Below are positions 43,260 through 51,762 of a DNA stretch of 64,000 bases, in pieces. Origin of the DNA: an uncultured Oscillospiraceae bacterium. Its GTDB lineage: Bacteria > Bacillota > Clostridia > Oscillospirales > Ruminococcaceae. Location: the NCBI GenBank assembly GCA_934448295.1, contig CAKSEY010000007.1, forward strand, positions 62,001-126,000, given 5' to 3'. The notes beneath the pieces were generated by a model. The model had not been told where the DNA came from, made no database searches, and saw only the letters and a program-made list of their open reading frames with translations. How positions within the stretch are numbered: position 1 is the first letter of the stretch; every line of letters starts with the position of its first letter. Made by a program: the position numbers and the translations under genes.

Positions 43260-43271
43260 CTGTGCTATAAT
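43243..43271 (+). promoter_or_regulatory. glmS: promoter of glmS
   Basis: TTGCAT (43243-43248), a 17-base spacer and TATAAT (43266-43271). The leader is then only about 68 bases, with a GTTAAAA/TTTTTAAC hairpin, too short for a glmS ribozyme. Confidence 0.85.
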
Positions 43272-43345
43272 AAGGGGAGTTAAAACGAATTTTTAACGGG
43301 GAAACCGAATAAATATAAAGAAATCTATGCTTGGAGGAAAATATA

Positions 43346-45172
43346 ATGTGCGGAATAGTAGGATACATAGGTCAGCGCGACTGCACTGACGTGCTTATGC
43401 AGGGTCTGGAGAAGCTGGAGTACCGCGGCTATGACAGCGCCGGTATCGCGGTTTTCGAAAAGACCGGGATAAAGACGGTCAAGACCAAAGGAAAGCTCAG
43501 CGATATGCGCGAGAAGCTCCGCCTTGAGGGAAGCCCGGTGGGGCACTGCGGAATTGGTCACACCAGATGGGCTACCCACGGCGAGCCCAGCGACCTGAAC
43601 TCCCACCCACATTCAAACGGCAGGGTGACTATCGTACATAACGGCATAATCGAGAATTACATTGAGCTGAAGCAGTTCCTGACGGAAAAGGGCTACACGT
43701 TCACCTCCCAGACGGACAGCGAGGTCGTTGCCTGCCTGCTGGATTATTACTACTCCGAGAGGAACCCGCTCCGCGCCATCACAGAGACGCTGAAAGAGCT
43801 CCAGGGCAGCTACGCGCTGGGGATCATCTTCAAGGACTTCCCGGACAGAGTTTACGCCACCCGCAAGGAAAGCCCGCTGATCGTCGGGATCGGTGAGAAC
43901 GAGTATTTCATCGGCAGCGATATCCCGGCATTCCTGAAATACACAAAGAGGTATGTGCTGCTGGACAATGACGATATCGTCTGCATGAGAAACGACCGGG
44001 TGGAATTTTATGACGTCCACGGGCTTCCGGAGCAGAAAGAGGTCAACGTTGCCGAGTGGGACGTTGAGCAGGCTCAGAAGTGCGGCTACCCGCATTTCAT
44101 GCTGAAAGAAATACACGAGCAGCCGGAAATAGTCGAGAAAACGCTTGATTCCTGTTGTAAGGACGGCGAACCGTATTTCGAGAACATAGGTCTCACCGAC
44201 GAGCTGCTGCGGGACGTAAAGCGCGTGTTTGTGGTCGCCTGCGGAACCGCCATGCACGCCGGGATAGTGGCGCGTTATGCAATAGAGAAGCTTGCGCGGG
44301 TGCCGGTCACTGTCGAAGTCGCTTCGGAATTCCGCTACATGGATCCCATTGTCGGCGAGGGAGATCTGGTGATACTGGTTTCACAGAGCGGCGAGACCGC
44401 AGACACCAAGGCAGGCTTGGAGCTTGCAAAGGAGCGCGGCGCAAAGACCCTCGCAGTGGTGAACGTTAAGTACTCCGCGATAGCGCGGCAGGCGGATATG
44501 TATATCCACACGCTTGCCGGCCCGGAGGTCGCGGTAGCCTCCACAAAGGCGTACACGGCGCAGATATCCGTGCTGTATATGCTGGCGTTCCGGTTCGCTT
44601 TCGCCCGGGGAATGATAGACGAAGCCCGCTTGAAAGAGCTGACGGCGCAGCTTATGACGGCTCCCGCAGCGATACGGAAGGTCATCGAAAACAAGGACGA
44701 GTGCCAGTTCATCGCCAGCAAGCTGGTGAACGCGGATAATCTGTTCTTCATCGGCAGGAGCTTTGATTACGCGCTTTCGCTTGAGGGCTCGCTGAAACTC
44801 AAGGAGATAAGCTATATTCATTCCGAGGCGTATGCGGCGGGCGAACTGAAGCACGGTACCATCTCGCTCATTGAGCCGGGAATTCCGGTGATAACCGTAG
44901 TTACCCAGGCGGATATTCTCGCTAAGACCATCAGCAACATGGAGGAGGTCAAGGCGCGCGGCGGCTTCATTATCGCGGTCTGCCGCAAGGGGACTGTTTT
45001 CGCTGAGAACACGGTGGACCTCCGGCTGGAGATAGACGCGGAGCTTGACGATATGCTGCTTCCTCTGCCGACGGTGTGCGCGCTCCAGTTCATCGCGTAT
45101 TACACGTCCGTGCTGCGCGGTATCGACCCCGACAAGCCCAGAAACCTTGCGAAATCCGTTACTACTGAATAA
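43346..45172 (+). CDS. glmS: glutamine-fructose-6-phosphate aminotransferase
   Basis: A 608-residue enzyme making glucosamine-6-phosphate from fructose-6-phosphate and glutamine, the entry step to UDP-GlcNAc and peptidoglycan. ATG at 43346 is chosen because Cys2 (MCGIVGYIGQ) must become N-terminal as glutaminase nucleophile. The glutaminase domain (2-235) has EYRGYDSAGIAV and HTRWATHGEPS; the two SIS sugar-isomerase domains (about 280-600) have ACGTAMHAG, SQSGETADT and the C-terminal DKPRNLAKSVTTE tail that carries the catalytic Lys. Its placement after two cell-wall hydrolases may be coincidence, since it has its own promoter. Confidence 0.97.
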   Translation: MCGIVGYIGQRDCTDVLMQGLEKLEYRGYDSAGIAVFEKTGIKTVKTKGKLSDMREKLRLEGSPVGHCGIGHTRWATHGEPSDLNSHPHSNGRVTIVHNGIIENYIELKQFLTEKGYTFTSQTDSEVVACLLDYYYSERNPLRAITETLKELQGSYALGIIFKDFPDRVYATRKESPLIVGIGENEYFIGSDIPAFLKYTKRYVLLDNDDIVCMRNDRVEFYDVHGLPEQKEVNVAEWDVEQAQKCGYPHFMLKEIHEQPEIVEKTLDSCCKDGEPYFENIGLTDELLRDVKRVFVVACGTAMHAGIVARYAIEKLARVPVTVEVASEFRYMDPIVGEGDLVILVSQSGETADTKAGLELAKERGAKTLAVVNVKYSAIARQADMYIHTLAGPEVAVASTKAYTAQISVLYMLAFRFAFARGMIDEARLKELTAQLMTAPAAIRKVIENKDECQFIASKLVNADNLFFIGRSFDYALSLEGSLKLKEISYIHSEAYAAGELKHGTISLIEPGIPVITVVTQADILAKTISNMEEVKARGGFIIAVCRKGTVFAENTVDLRLEIDAELDDMLLPLPTVCALQFIAYYTSVLRGIDPDKPRNLAKSVTTE

Positions 45173-45178
45173 TTTGAA

Positions 45179-45202
45179 GCTCCCCCGGTAAACCGGGGGA
45201 GC
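45179..45202. terminator. strong GC hairpin after glmS
   Basis: A 10-11-bp stem, GCTCCCCCGGT pairing with ACCGGGGGAGC, seven bases after the glmS stop. There is no T run on either side, so it may protect the 3' end rather than terminate by itself. Confidence 0.55.
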
Positions 45203-45382
45203 AAAGAATGTTTAGCAGCAAGTATTAGAAAAATATAAAGGTTAAGGCAATATAAACAAGTAGCCATAGATTGAATTTTCTATTGGATACTTGACGAATT
45301 AATAAAGCCGGATACTTCTTTCCCGAGGCAGTATTTTTGGACGGCACGCAAATCCTCAATCTGTTTTTCAATATTCAGCGTT

Positions 45383-48199
45383 TTAGCGTCCCACCATATT
45401 AAAAAAACAGTCAATATTGGTTTTGCCAAAAATAATTTCAAGTACCTCCCTGTATTCAACAGTCATCTCATTAAATTTTGCCCGCTGTTCAGCAGACATT
45501 AGGGATAGGTTCTTTTTCAGAGAAGAAAGCGTAAATGTCGGATAATTAAGAAGGCATGGATATCCGTTTGCGAAATATGAATTGAATCCGTCAAAGAAAT
45601 GAAGGTCATAGCACCTTGTGTTCGGCGTATTATTTGCAATATTGATCCTTTCCACCACTTCTTTAGTGTAGACTATCTTTCCGTCAGCCGATACAGCTTT
45701 TTGTATAATATCCCCGACTTTAAGCTTTTCGACTTTGAAGTTGGAATTTATATTCATTGAAAGCTCCGGCGCAAGGGAACACCAGCCCCTCTGTGTAAGG
45801 ATAGCATGCTCTAAGGACATGAACGGTTCATCATCATTTACCGAATAGAGCCGATCAACCTTGTCATTAATAATCAATTCATCAGATGTCAGAGAAACAG
45901 AGCCATTGCAGTTAAGGATCTCCATTCCTTGATGAATCAATTCGATCGGAATATAATTGCCTGTGACAGTAAGAATTTTAGTTCCTTCTTTAACGCATCC
46001 TGCTGAATCGGAGCTTTCATAGTCGAAGCTGGAATAGGACGAATAGTTTGCAGAAGATGCTTCAAGTTCCTTTAATTGTTCTTGTGAGAGCTTGTTACAA
46101 ACTCTATTATAATCTTCCTGGGCCGAATCATATCCCAAATCTATTGCGTGCTTATATAACTTTTTTGCTATATTATAGTCACGAGCATAGCCTTGACCGT
46201 TTTCAAGCATACGCCCCGCAATGTAGTAGGCTTTGCCTGTATCAGCTTTTTCACAGAATTGTGTTGCCTTTTCATATTGTTTATTGTAATAGTATAGCTC
46301 ACCGAGGATTTCGAGAATTTCTTTGTCATCCTGTTCTGTATCTGTACATTCCAAGACAGTTTCGTAATATTTTATGGCAGTGCTCAGATTGGGGTTATTT
46401 TTGTCGGAGTTGTCAGGCTGATATTCTTTTTTAAACTTTTGATAGTAGCGATCGCTCAAATATCGTAGTGCGGAAATGTTTTTTAAAGCAGCCGCTATTT
46501 TTATGTAGATTTCGCCCATATCCTCATTATTTGCTATAATATTTTTTCCGTATTGATAGCAGGCAGATGGAATAAAATTGTCAGCAAGATCTTTTAGTTC
46601 ATCGCTATTAATAATATAGTGACGATCCAGCTTTAATAAGCGTTCGCCTGCCTTTGTAAGACCCAGCTCCAAAGCGGTTTTGTATTCCTCAAGTGCCTTT
46701 TGTTGTTCAGATTGCTCAAAATAGCGGCCGAGATAATAGTGTTCCTCGGCGGTATCCGCTTTTTTCAGATGACGCGCTGCATTTGGGAGTGCGGCGCTGT
46801 CAGGAGAAGCTGCGTTTCCAATTATAATTTGAGCCTTTAGTATAAACTGATCCGAGCTTTCCATGGAGAGAAAATCACTCACAAGGTCATTGCTGAGGTT
46901 ATCACCGTTGTAAAAATCCGTCAACAATTCTGCGGCATATTCGTATTGCTTGCCGAAACCTGACAATGCTTTTTGATGGAGTAACAATCCCTCAGAGAAT
47001 GACTTGTCAATGCAATTAAAATGCAGGTACTGCATAAATAGCTCTTTTTCAAGATCAAGAGATTTACAATGCGGTTTTACATTGCTTTCGCCTTTGGATG
47101 CATTGTTTACTGCTTGGTTGGAGACAAATTCTTCAAGCTTATCGCATATCGAATCGCGAATTTTAATAAGGTCTTTGAATTGTGTCATGTCATTTTTAGC
47201 GGAGCAACTATATTCAGCTTTTATTTCTTTGATAAAATTTTGGGCGTTGACATCGTTGTTTATAATTAAATCTTTATTTATTAATGAGAAACTTGAATTT
47301 ACGGCTTCTATTTTTCTTGCAAGAACAACGATAATTTCGTTTATTTTCTCTTCAATCTGCATAGCGAGGGGATAATTTTCAACAGTGCCATTCCCATTTT
47401 CCTTAACTGTTTCTGCAACGTCCTTAAAAGAACCAAAATAATTTGCAGAACAGTCGTTGTCATGGCATAAAGATTCGATATCTGCTTTTTGTGAATTGGA
47501 TAAAGAACCTATAACAATTATGTGCCTTGCATTTTTAAATATAAAATGCCCTTCCTTGATAAACTTATCCACTGCTTTGGAGCCTACGATAACCATATCG
47601 GCGAACCGAGCAAGCGCACATGAATACTTATCAGCATTATCATTTGGAATGTACAGTACAGCAAGCTCGGATATATCTGCATGAAAATTGACTGACAGAA
47701 CACTCATCAGATTTTTTATGTCAAACTTCTTATTTATCAGCTTTTTTATCTTTAGATAATCTTCATCATTCAATGAAATGAGATTGTTTGAATGATTAAG
47801 AAAACGAAAGTCATTTTGTTCCCGCATTGTAAAAATGCATGGAATTCCTGACGGTATCCATGTGTTTCCCTTTATATTTTCGCCTGTCTCTGCCGCGCCA
47901 AAATACTGCGTTATAATAGCTGATATATCATCAATACCATAAAATGCGGCTATATTCTTTCCCATAAGTTCAGGGAAGTATAGAAATAGCTTATAATCTT
48001 CCAGTATTGATTTGATTTCGTCTATTATATTGTATTTTTCCGCCAAGCATACTGGTTCCACCTTAGACATTAAATCCTTGTTGATCAAGGAAGTCAGGCT
48101 ATCATATATAGCACCATTTTGCAGAATGGGATCATCTTCGCAGATCTCCTCGCTCATTATGTTTGAAAGTAGTTCCAGTAAGTTTCTATTGTTACTCAT
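45383..48199 (-). CDS. GTPase-like / Sel1-TPR / Hint-domain protein, last gene of the GTPase operon
   Basis: A 938-residue protein. Residues 1-280 resemble a dynamin-type GTPase core (beta strands LAVLYIP, ADMVIVGSKAV, HIIVIGSLSN) without P-loop GxxxxGKS, so nucleotide binding is doubtful. Residues about 285-400 are helical, and about 470-720 are Sel1/TPR-like repeats (AGRMLENGQGYARDYNIAKKLYKHAIDLGYDSAQ). A Hint domain follows at about 735-885: it starts at Cys735 (AGCVKEGTKILTVTG), has SLEHAILTQRGW with His798, and ends NSYFANGYPC. The usual His-Asn end of inteins is missing, as in Hedgehog-type Hint domains, so N-terminal cleavage is plausible and splicing is not. About 50 residues follow. 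A T7 run near the end may shift frame to a longer tail ending at 45280. Confidence 0.8.
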   Translation of the reverse strand: MSNNRNLLELLSNIMSEEICEDDPILQNGAIYDSLTSLINKDLMSKVEPVCLAEKYNIIDEIKSILEDYKLFLYFPELMGKNIAAFYGIDDISAIITQYFGAAETGENIKGNTWIPSGIPCIFTMREQNDFRFLNHSNNLISLNDEDYLKIKKLINKKFDIKNLMSVLSVNFHADISELAVLYIPNDNADKYSCALARFADMVIVGSKAVDKFIKEGHFIFKNARHIIVIGSLSNSQKADIESLCHDNDCSANYFGSFKDVAETVKENGNGTVENYPLAMQIEEKINEIIVVLARKIEAVNSSFSLINKDLIINNDVNAQNFIKEIKAEYSCSAKNDMTQFKDLIKIRDSICDKLEEFVSNQAVNNASKGESNVKPHCKSLDLEKELFMQYLHFNCIDKSFSEGLLLHQKALSGFGKQYEYAAELLTDFYNGDNLSNDLVSDFLSMESSDQFILKAQIIIGNAASPDSAALPNAARHLKKADTAEEHYYLGRYFEQSEQQKALEEYKTALELGLTKAGERLLKLDRHYIINSDELKDLADNFIPSACYQYGKNIIANNEDMGEIYIKIAAALKNISALRYLSDRYYQKFKKEYQPDNSDKNNPNLSTAIKYYETVLECTDTEQDDKEILEILGELYYYNKQYEKATQFCEKADTGKAYYIAGRMLENGQGYARDYNIAKKLYKHAIDLGYDSAQEDYNRVCNKLSQEQLKELEASSANYSSYSSFDYESSDSAGCVKEGTKILTVTGNYIPIELIHQGMEILNCNGSVSLTSDELIINDKVDRLYSVNDDEPFMSLEHAILTQRGWCSLAPELSMNINSNFKVEKLKVGDIIQKAVSADGKIVYTKEVVERINIANNTPNTRCYDLHFFDGFNSYFANGYPCLLNYPTFTLSSLKKNLSLMSAEQRAKFNEMTVEYREVLEIIFGKTNIDCFFNMVGR

Positions 48200-49463
48200 C
48201 GATTATTTCCTTTAATACAAGCGTTTTTATTTCGTCGAAAATGTGGTCAAATTCTGTGATTTCCGACCTTGTTTTTGTTAGCTGCACATAGTTGTGCTTA
48301 TAGGTTTCTACCACGGACATGATATTCAAAAGGTCTGTGTTTATACGGATCGCCTCTGTACAATCACTGCATCTTTTCTTATATTCTTCAGCCTGTTTGT
48401 CCACCTGATCAGCTATTTCTTCGCATATTTCCAAAACAGAAGACGTGAGATCGTTATTGCTTTTGCCATTCTTTTCGGCTTCATCCAGAAAGGCTTGCAG
48501 AACACCGATATTATCGCTGAACATTTCCTTACCATGCGGTGAATCATAGAATATCACATCATAGCAGGGAAGAGCAGCCTCATTTATCGTGCGCACGATT
48601 TCCTCTTTTATTTTATCAGGACTTTTAATCTTATCGGCTTTATTGATCACAAACAATATGGGCGTTGATGGAGAAACCTCATTTAGATAAGAAATATCGC
48701 TTTGTTTGGGTATACCGTTTCCGACATCGATAAGCCAGATAATTCTGTCAACATTTTTCAGCGACCTGAGTGATTTTTCGCGGTCGGAATCATCTGCTTT
48801 CTTGTCGGTATCAGCTTTGTCGTACCCTGGAGTATCTAATATTGCTATGTGGCTGTATTTGAAATCTGGTGTTGTTAATGTCAGACTGCGAACATACGCT
48901 GAAAATCCGATTTGATATTTGTCGTAAAATTCATGCGTCAGTGATTTAAGAGTTTGGTTATTGATGCGCGTCGTTGAACCGCCGGACGACAAAATTGTAT
49001 TTTGACGGGCTTTTCCCTTGATTATATACGTTGGTATCGATGTCGTTGGGTTTTGTCCCTCCGTGAGAAGCTGTTTGTCCGTTGAAATCAGCGAGTTAAT
49101 AAAGCAGGATTTTCCTGCGCTGAACTTGCCGCCAACTCCTATAACGCATTTATCGGACAATTCTTTTGTCGTAGGCGAGGATCGCAGCTTTGCGATTGTT
49201 TCTTGCAGGGAGCTGACCAATTGACTTTCTCCGCTTATGTCTGCCTTAGCAATGAAAGGTATCAGCTTTTTCTGCAAGATATCTGCCAGTTTATTGTGGC
49301 CCTCGCCATTTCCGCTTTGAGTAATGATTTTTCTGACCATTCTCAATGACAGTGACGGAAAATATAAGTATGCATTTTTCAAATAGGTAATTATAACGCT
49401 GAATACGCTAAAAAGCTTATATTTTAACCAGATTATCCCTTTTTCGTTTTCGTACAGCGCCAT
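48192..49463 (-). CDS. dynamin-like GTPase with N-terminal hydrophobic segment
   Basis: A 423-residue GTPase. All core motifs are present: P-loop GGKFSAGKS (residues about 110-120), a switch I Thr in NPTTSIPTYI, DTPGYDKAD, and NKADKIKSP. A hydrophobic stretch at about 15-40 (LFSVFSVIITYLKNAYLYF) could insert in or touch the membrane, and the C-terminal third is coiled and helical. The pattern is that of bacterial dynamin-like or septin/IRG-type P-loop GTPases. It overlaps the Hint gene by 8 bases and begins one base after the 759-residue GTPase ends, so the genes are translationally coupled. Confidence 0.85.
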   Translation of the reverse strand: MALYENEKGIIWLKYKLFSVFSVIITYLKNAYLYFPSLSLRMVRKIITQSGNGEGHNKLADILQKKLIPFIAKADISGESQLVSSLQETIAKLRSSPTTKELSDKCVIGVGGKFSAGKSCFINSLISTDKQLLTEGQNPTTSIPTYIIKGKARQNTILSSGGSTTRINNQTLKSLTHEFYDKYQIGFSAYVRSLTLTTPDFKYSHIAILDTPGYDKADTDKKADDSDREKSLRSLKNVDRIIWLIDVGNGIPKQSDISYLNEVSPSTPILFVINKADKIKSPDKIKEEIVRTINEAALPCYDVIFYDSPHGKEMFSDNIGVLQAFLDEAEKNGKSNNDLTSSVLEICEEIADQVDKQAEEYKKRCSDCTEAIRINTDLLNIMSVVETYKHNYVQLTKTRSEITEFDHIFDEIKTLVLKEIIDE

Positions 49464-49464
49464 A

Positions 49465-51744
49465 TCACACCAGCTTTCTGAGCAGTTTTTTCGAGTCTTT
49501 CAGAACGAGCTGAAATTCTTCATACTTCTTTATTGCATTCTGCTTATCCTCCAACTGCTTCTGAATTTTTTGGATATTGTCGTTGATATCGGAAATTACG
49601 CTTTCGGTGAAGCTGTCTGCCTGTTCGCTCAGCATTAGGCAGACCTTACAGCATTGGCGCTCAATATCATTCGTGGCGTCTTTCATCATCTCGTTTAATA
49701 TCTCTTCCTGTGCTTGTTCCATGATGTATATGTGCTCATCCCTGACAGTTTTGTCTACTATCACATTCCCGAGCTTTTCATCAATCATATCAAAATATTT
49801 GTCAACATTTATATCAAGCTCGGGAATGATGATTTTCCCCAATGCGGTTCCCACGGGAGAGAGGACAATATTTTCATCAAAGTCCCTTTGACCGATATCA
49901 AACAAACCAAGAACAGCGCGTTTTACGTCGCCCTTGATTTTTTCAATGTTCAGCATTTCTTTAAACCTGTCGTTTATGATTTCCATCAACCTTACTTTAT
50001 AGGCTTTTATGTTATTTTGAAGATCAATTATTTTGGCAATATTATGTGTTATCGTTTCAACATAATCCACAACTGTTCTTTTATTAATGATTCCTTTTTC
50101 TCTCCGATGTGTGATATTTTTTGAAACTTCTGTTACATCAATATTTCTTTTTTTACCTGCCTCCTTTACGGCTTCCAATATCAGCTGATTTTTAGCGTTA
50201 TCGACCTCAATCTCAGCATTGCTGAAAACACTCTTTATATTGTTCCTTCCCTGATTAAGGCGCGCCTCAATGCTGCGCCGTTTCTCCTCAAGAGCTTCAA
50301 TGTTTGTCTTTTTGAACTCTGCATAATTCGCCTCAAACTGGACAGAAATTTTGTCGATCTGCTCAATAAACTTGCTGATTTGGCTTTCGACATAGTGCTG
50401 CTTCTTATCCTCAATAATTGCTTCTTTCTGCGCCTTAACGGTTGAAAATGCATGGTTTTTAACATCGTCGATATTCGCAAAACCTTCAAGTGTTTCAATA
50501 TCGTCGTGGAAATCGCCGAATCTATCTTTCAGACGTCCTATTATGTGCGCTTCTTCCGCAGCATAAGGCATATTATTCCTTTTATGTATTGCTGCGGAGT
50601 ACATTAGCGAGGAAACAAAGCTTACATCACTTTTCTTTAATGTGTTTATCAAGGCGAGTGATCTCGAAGATGTTTTCTCCAATTTTCTTAGATTGTCCCG
50701 TGCCGCTTTGGTAAGGGTATCGCGAGTTGTAATATACGCCTGCTTAAATGTCGCTCTTCTGTCGGGGAAGTCTAAAATTCCCGAATCGAATTTGCTCCCG
50801 ATTATTACTGCGTATCTTATTCCGTCATTTGGGAGATTTTTGGTCAGGAATCTGATATCCTCGTCCCCGAGGAACTGTCCTGCATAGCTCAGCAGAAAAA
50901 CGGCGTCACAATTCTTTAAGAAGTTCTGTGTTGTGCGGCTTCTTGATAAAATGGGGTCGTTTAATCCAGGTGTATCAATAACCTCGATTCCTTTGAGCGA
51001 TTCGTCATTCAACTGGATCTCGGTGTATTTTACTATGGGCGTAAATTTACCCTTTGAGCCGACGTATTCCTGGAGGTTTTCCATGCAGTTCGAGCTGCTT
51101 GCGTCTATAACAACAGGCTCATCGGACAGATATTCCGTTACGTTAATTCCGTTCTGCATGACCATATCATAAACTTCCTTGCAGGCTCTCTGCTCGAAAG
51201 AGAAGATAGAACGGTTGCATTTTTCAAAATCATCTTTGGACTTTATTTCGACTTTTTTATCGGGCTGTGCTGCATTAGAACGATTTAAGCTGCTAACGTG
51301 CATCGTTTTCTCGGTCTTTTTATTGCAGTAGTTTTTATATTCTTTATCAAGGCGTTCGTTATATTGGTCAACATTCGCCTTGATTATTTCCCAGTCGTTT
51401 TTGTTGTAAAAGAATACACGGTTTTGGGGAGCGGCGCTGTAACTTATTTTGGTCAGCGCCGCCGTCATGGGTGTCGGTGCCTTAGGGAGAATGTCTTTGC
51501 CGTTAAAAAGCAGCGCATTCAGAAAGGATGACTTTCCCGCCTTTACTTCTCCGACTATTCCCAGCTTTAATGTGCGACCCTCTTCCATAATTGAATCAAT
51601 ATCGCTTTCTGCCGATTTTGCGTCAGCTTGAAAGCTTTCAATAAGGCCGTTGGAAATAAGTTCTCTTCCGCAGTTTATTTCATCGGAGATTTTATTGATC
51701 ACCTCGAGAAATTCATTGTTGCCGTTCTTTTTTAATAAATTCAT
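49465..51744 (-). CDS. dynamin-like large GTPase
   Basis: A 759-residue protein. P-loop GEVKAGKSSFLNALL (residues about 65-80), switch I in PTPMTAALTKISY, DTPGLNDP for G3 and GSKFD for G4. The long C-terminal part (about 430-759) is helical with heptad-like stretches (EANYAEFKKTNIEALEEKR), as in the stalk of bacterial dynamin-like proteins that reshape membranes. There is no clear membrane helix. Start ATG at 51744 follows GGAGAAAAAG. It lies 18 bases after the first GTPase and just before the third. Confidence 0.85.
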   Translation of the reverse strand: MNLLKKNGNNEFLEVINKISDEINCGRELISNGLIESFQADAKSAESDIDSIMEEGRTLKLGIVGEVKAGKSSFLNALLFNGKDILPKAPTPMTAALTKISYSAAPQNRVFFYNKNDWEIIKANVDQYNERLDKEYKNYCNKKTEKTMHVSSLNRSNAAQPDKKVEIKSKDDFEKCNRSIFSFEQRACKEVYDMVMQNGINVTEYLSDEPVVIDASSSNCMENLQEYVGSKGKFTPIVKYTEIQLNDESLKGIEVIDTPGLNDPILSRSRTTQNFLKNCDAVFLLSYAGQFLGDEDIRFLTKNLPNDGIRYAVIIGSKFDSGILDFPDRRATFKQAYITTRDTLTKAARDNLRKLEKTSSRSLALINTLKKSDVSFVSSLMYSAAIHKRNNMPYAAEEAHIIGRLKDRFGDFHDDIETLEGFANIDDVKNHAFSTVKAQKEAIIEDKKQHYVESQISKFIEQIDKISVQFEANYAEFKKTNIEALEEKRRSIEARLNQGRNNIKSVFSNAEIEVDNAKNQLILEAVKEAGKKRNIDVTEVSKNITHRREKGIINKRTVVDYVETITHNIAKIIDLQNNIKAYKVRLMEIINDRFKEMLNIEKIKGDVKRAVLGLFDIGQRDFDENIVLSPVGTALGKIIIPELDINVDKYFDMIDEKLGNVIVDKTVRDEHIYIMEQAQEEILNEMMKDATNDIERQCCKVCLMLSEQADSFTESVISDINDNIQKIQKQLEDKQNAIKKYEEFQLVLKDSKKLLRKLV

Positions 51745-51762
51745 ACTTTTTCTCCTGTCTGA

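Noticed and set aside
43207..43345. Possible glmS ribozyme: GCGCAGAAC at 43222-43230 resembles part of the ribozyme core.
   Set aside because: It lies upstream of the glmS promoter's start point, inside a terminator-like hairpin, and the true leader is only about 68 bases, far shorter than the ribozyme.
45383..48199. Full intein in the last island protein.
   Set aside because: The conserved C-terminal His-Asn and a +1 nucleophile are missing and there is no endonuclease insert; a Hint domain of cleavage type fits better.
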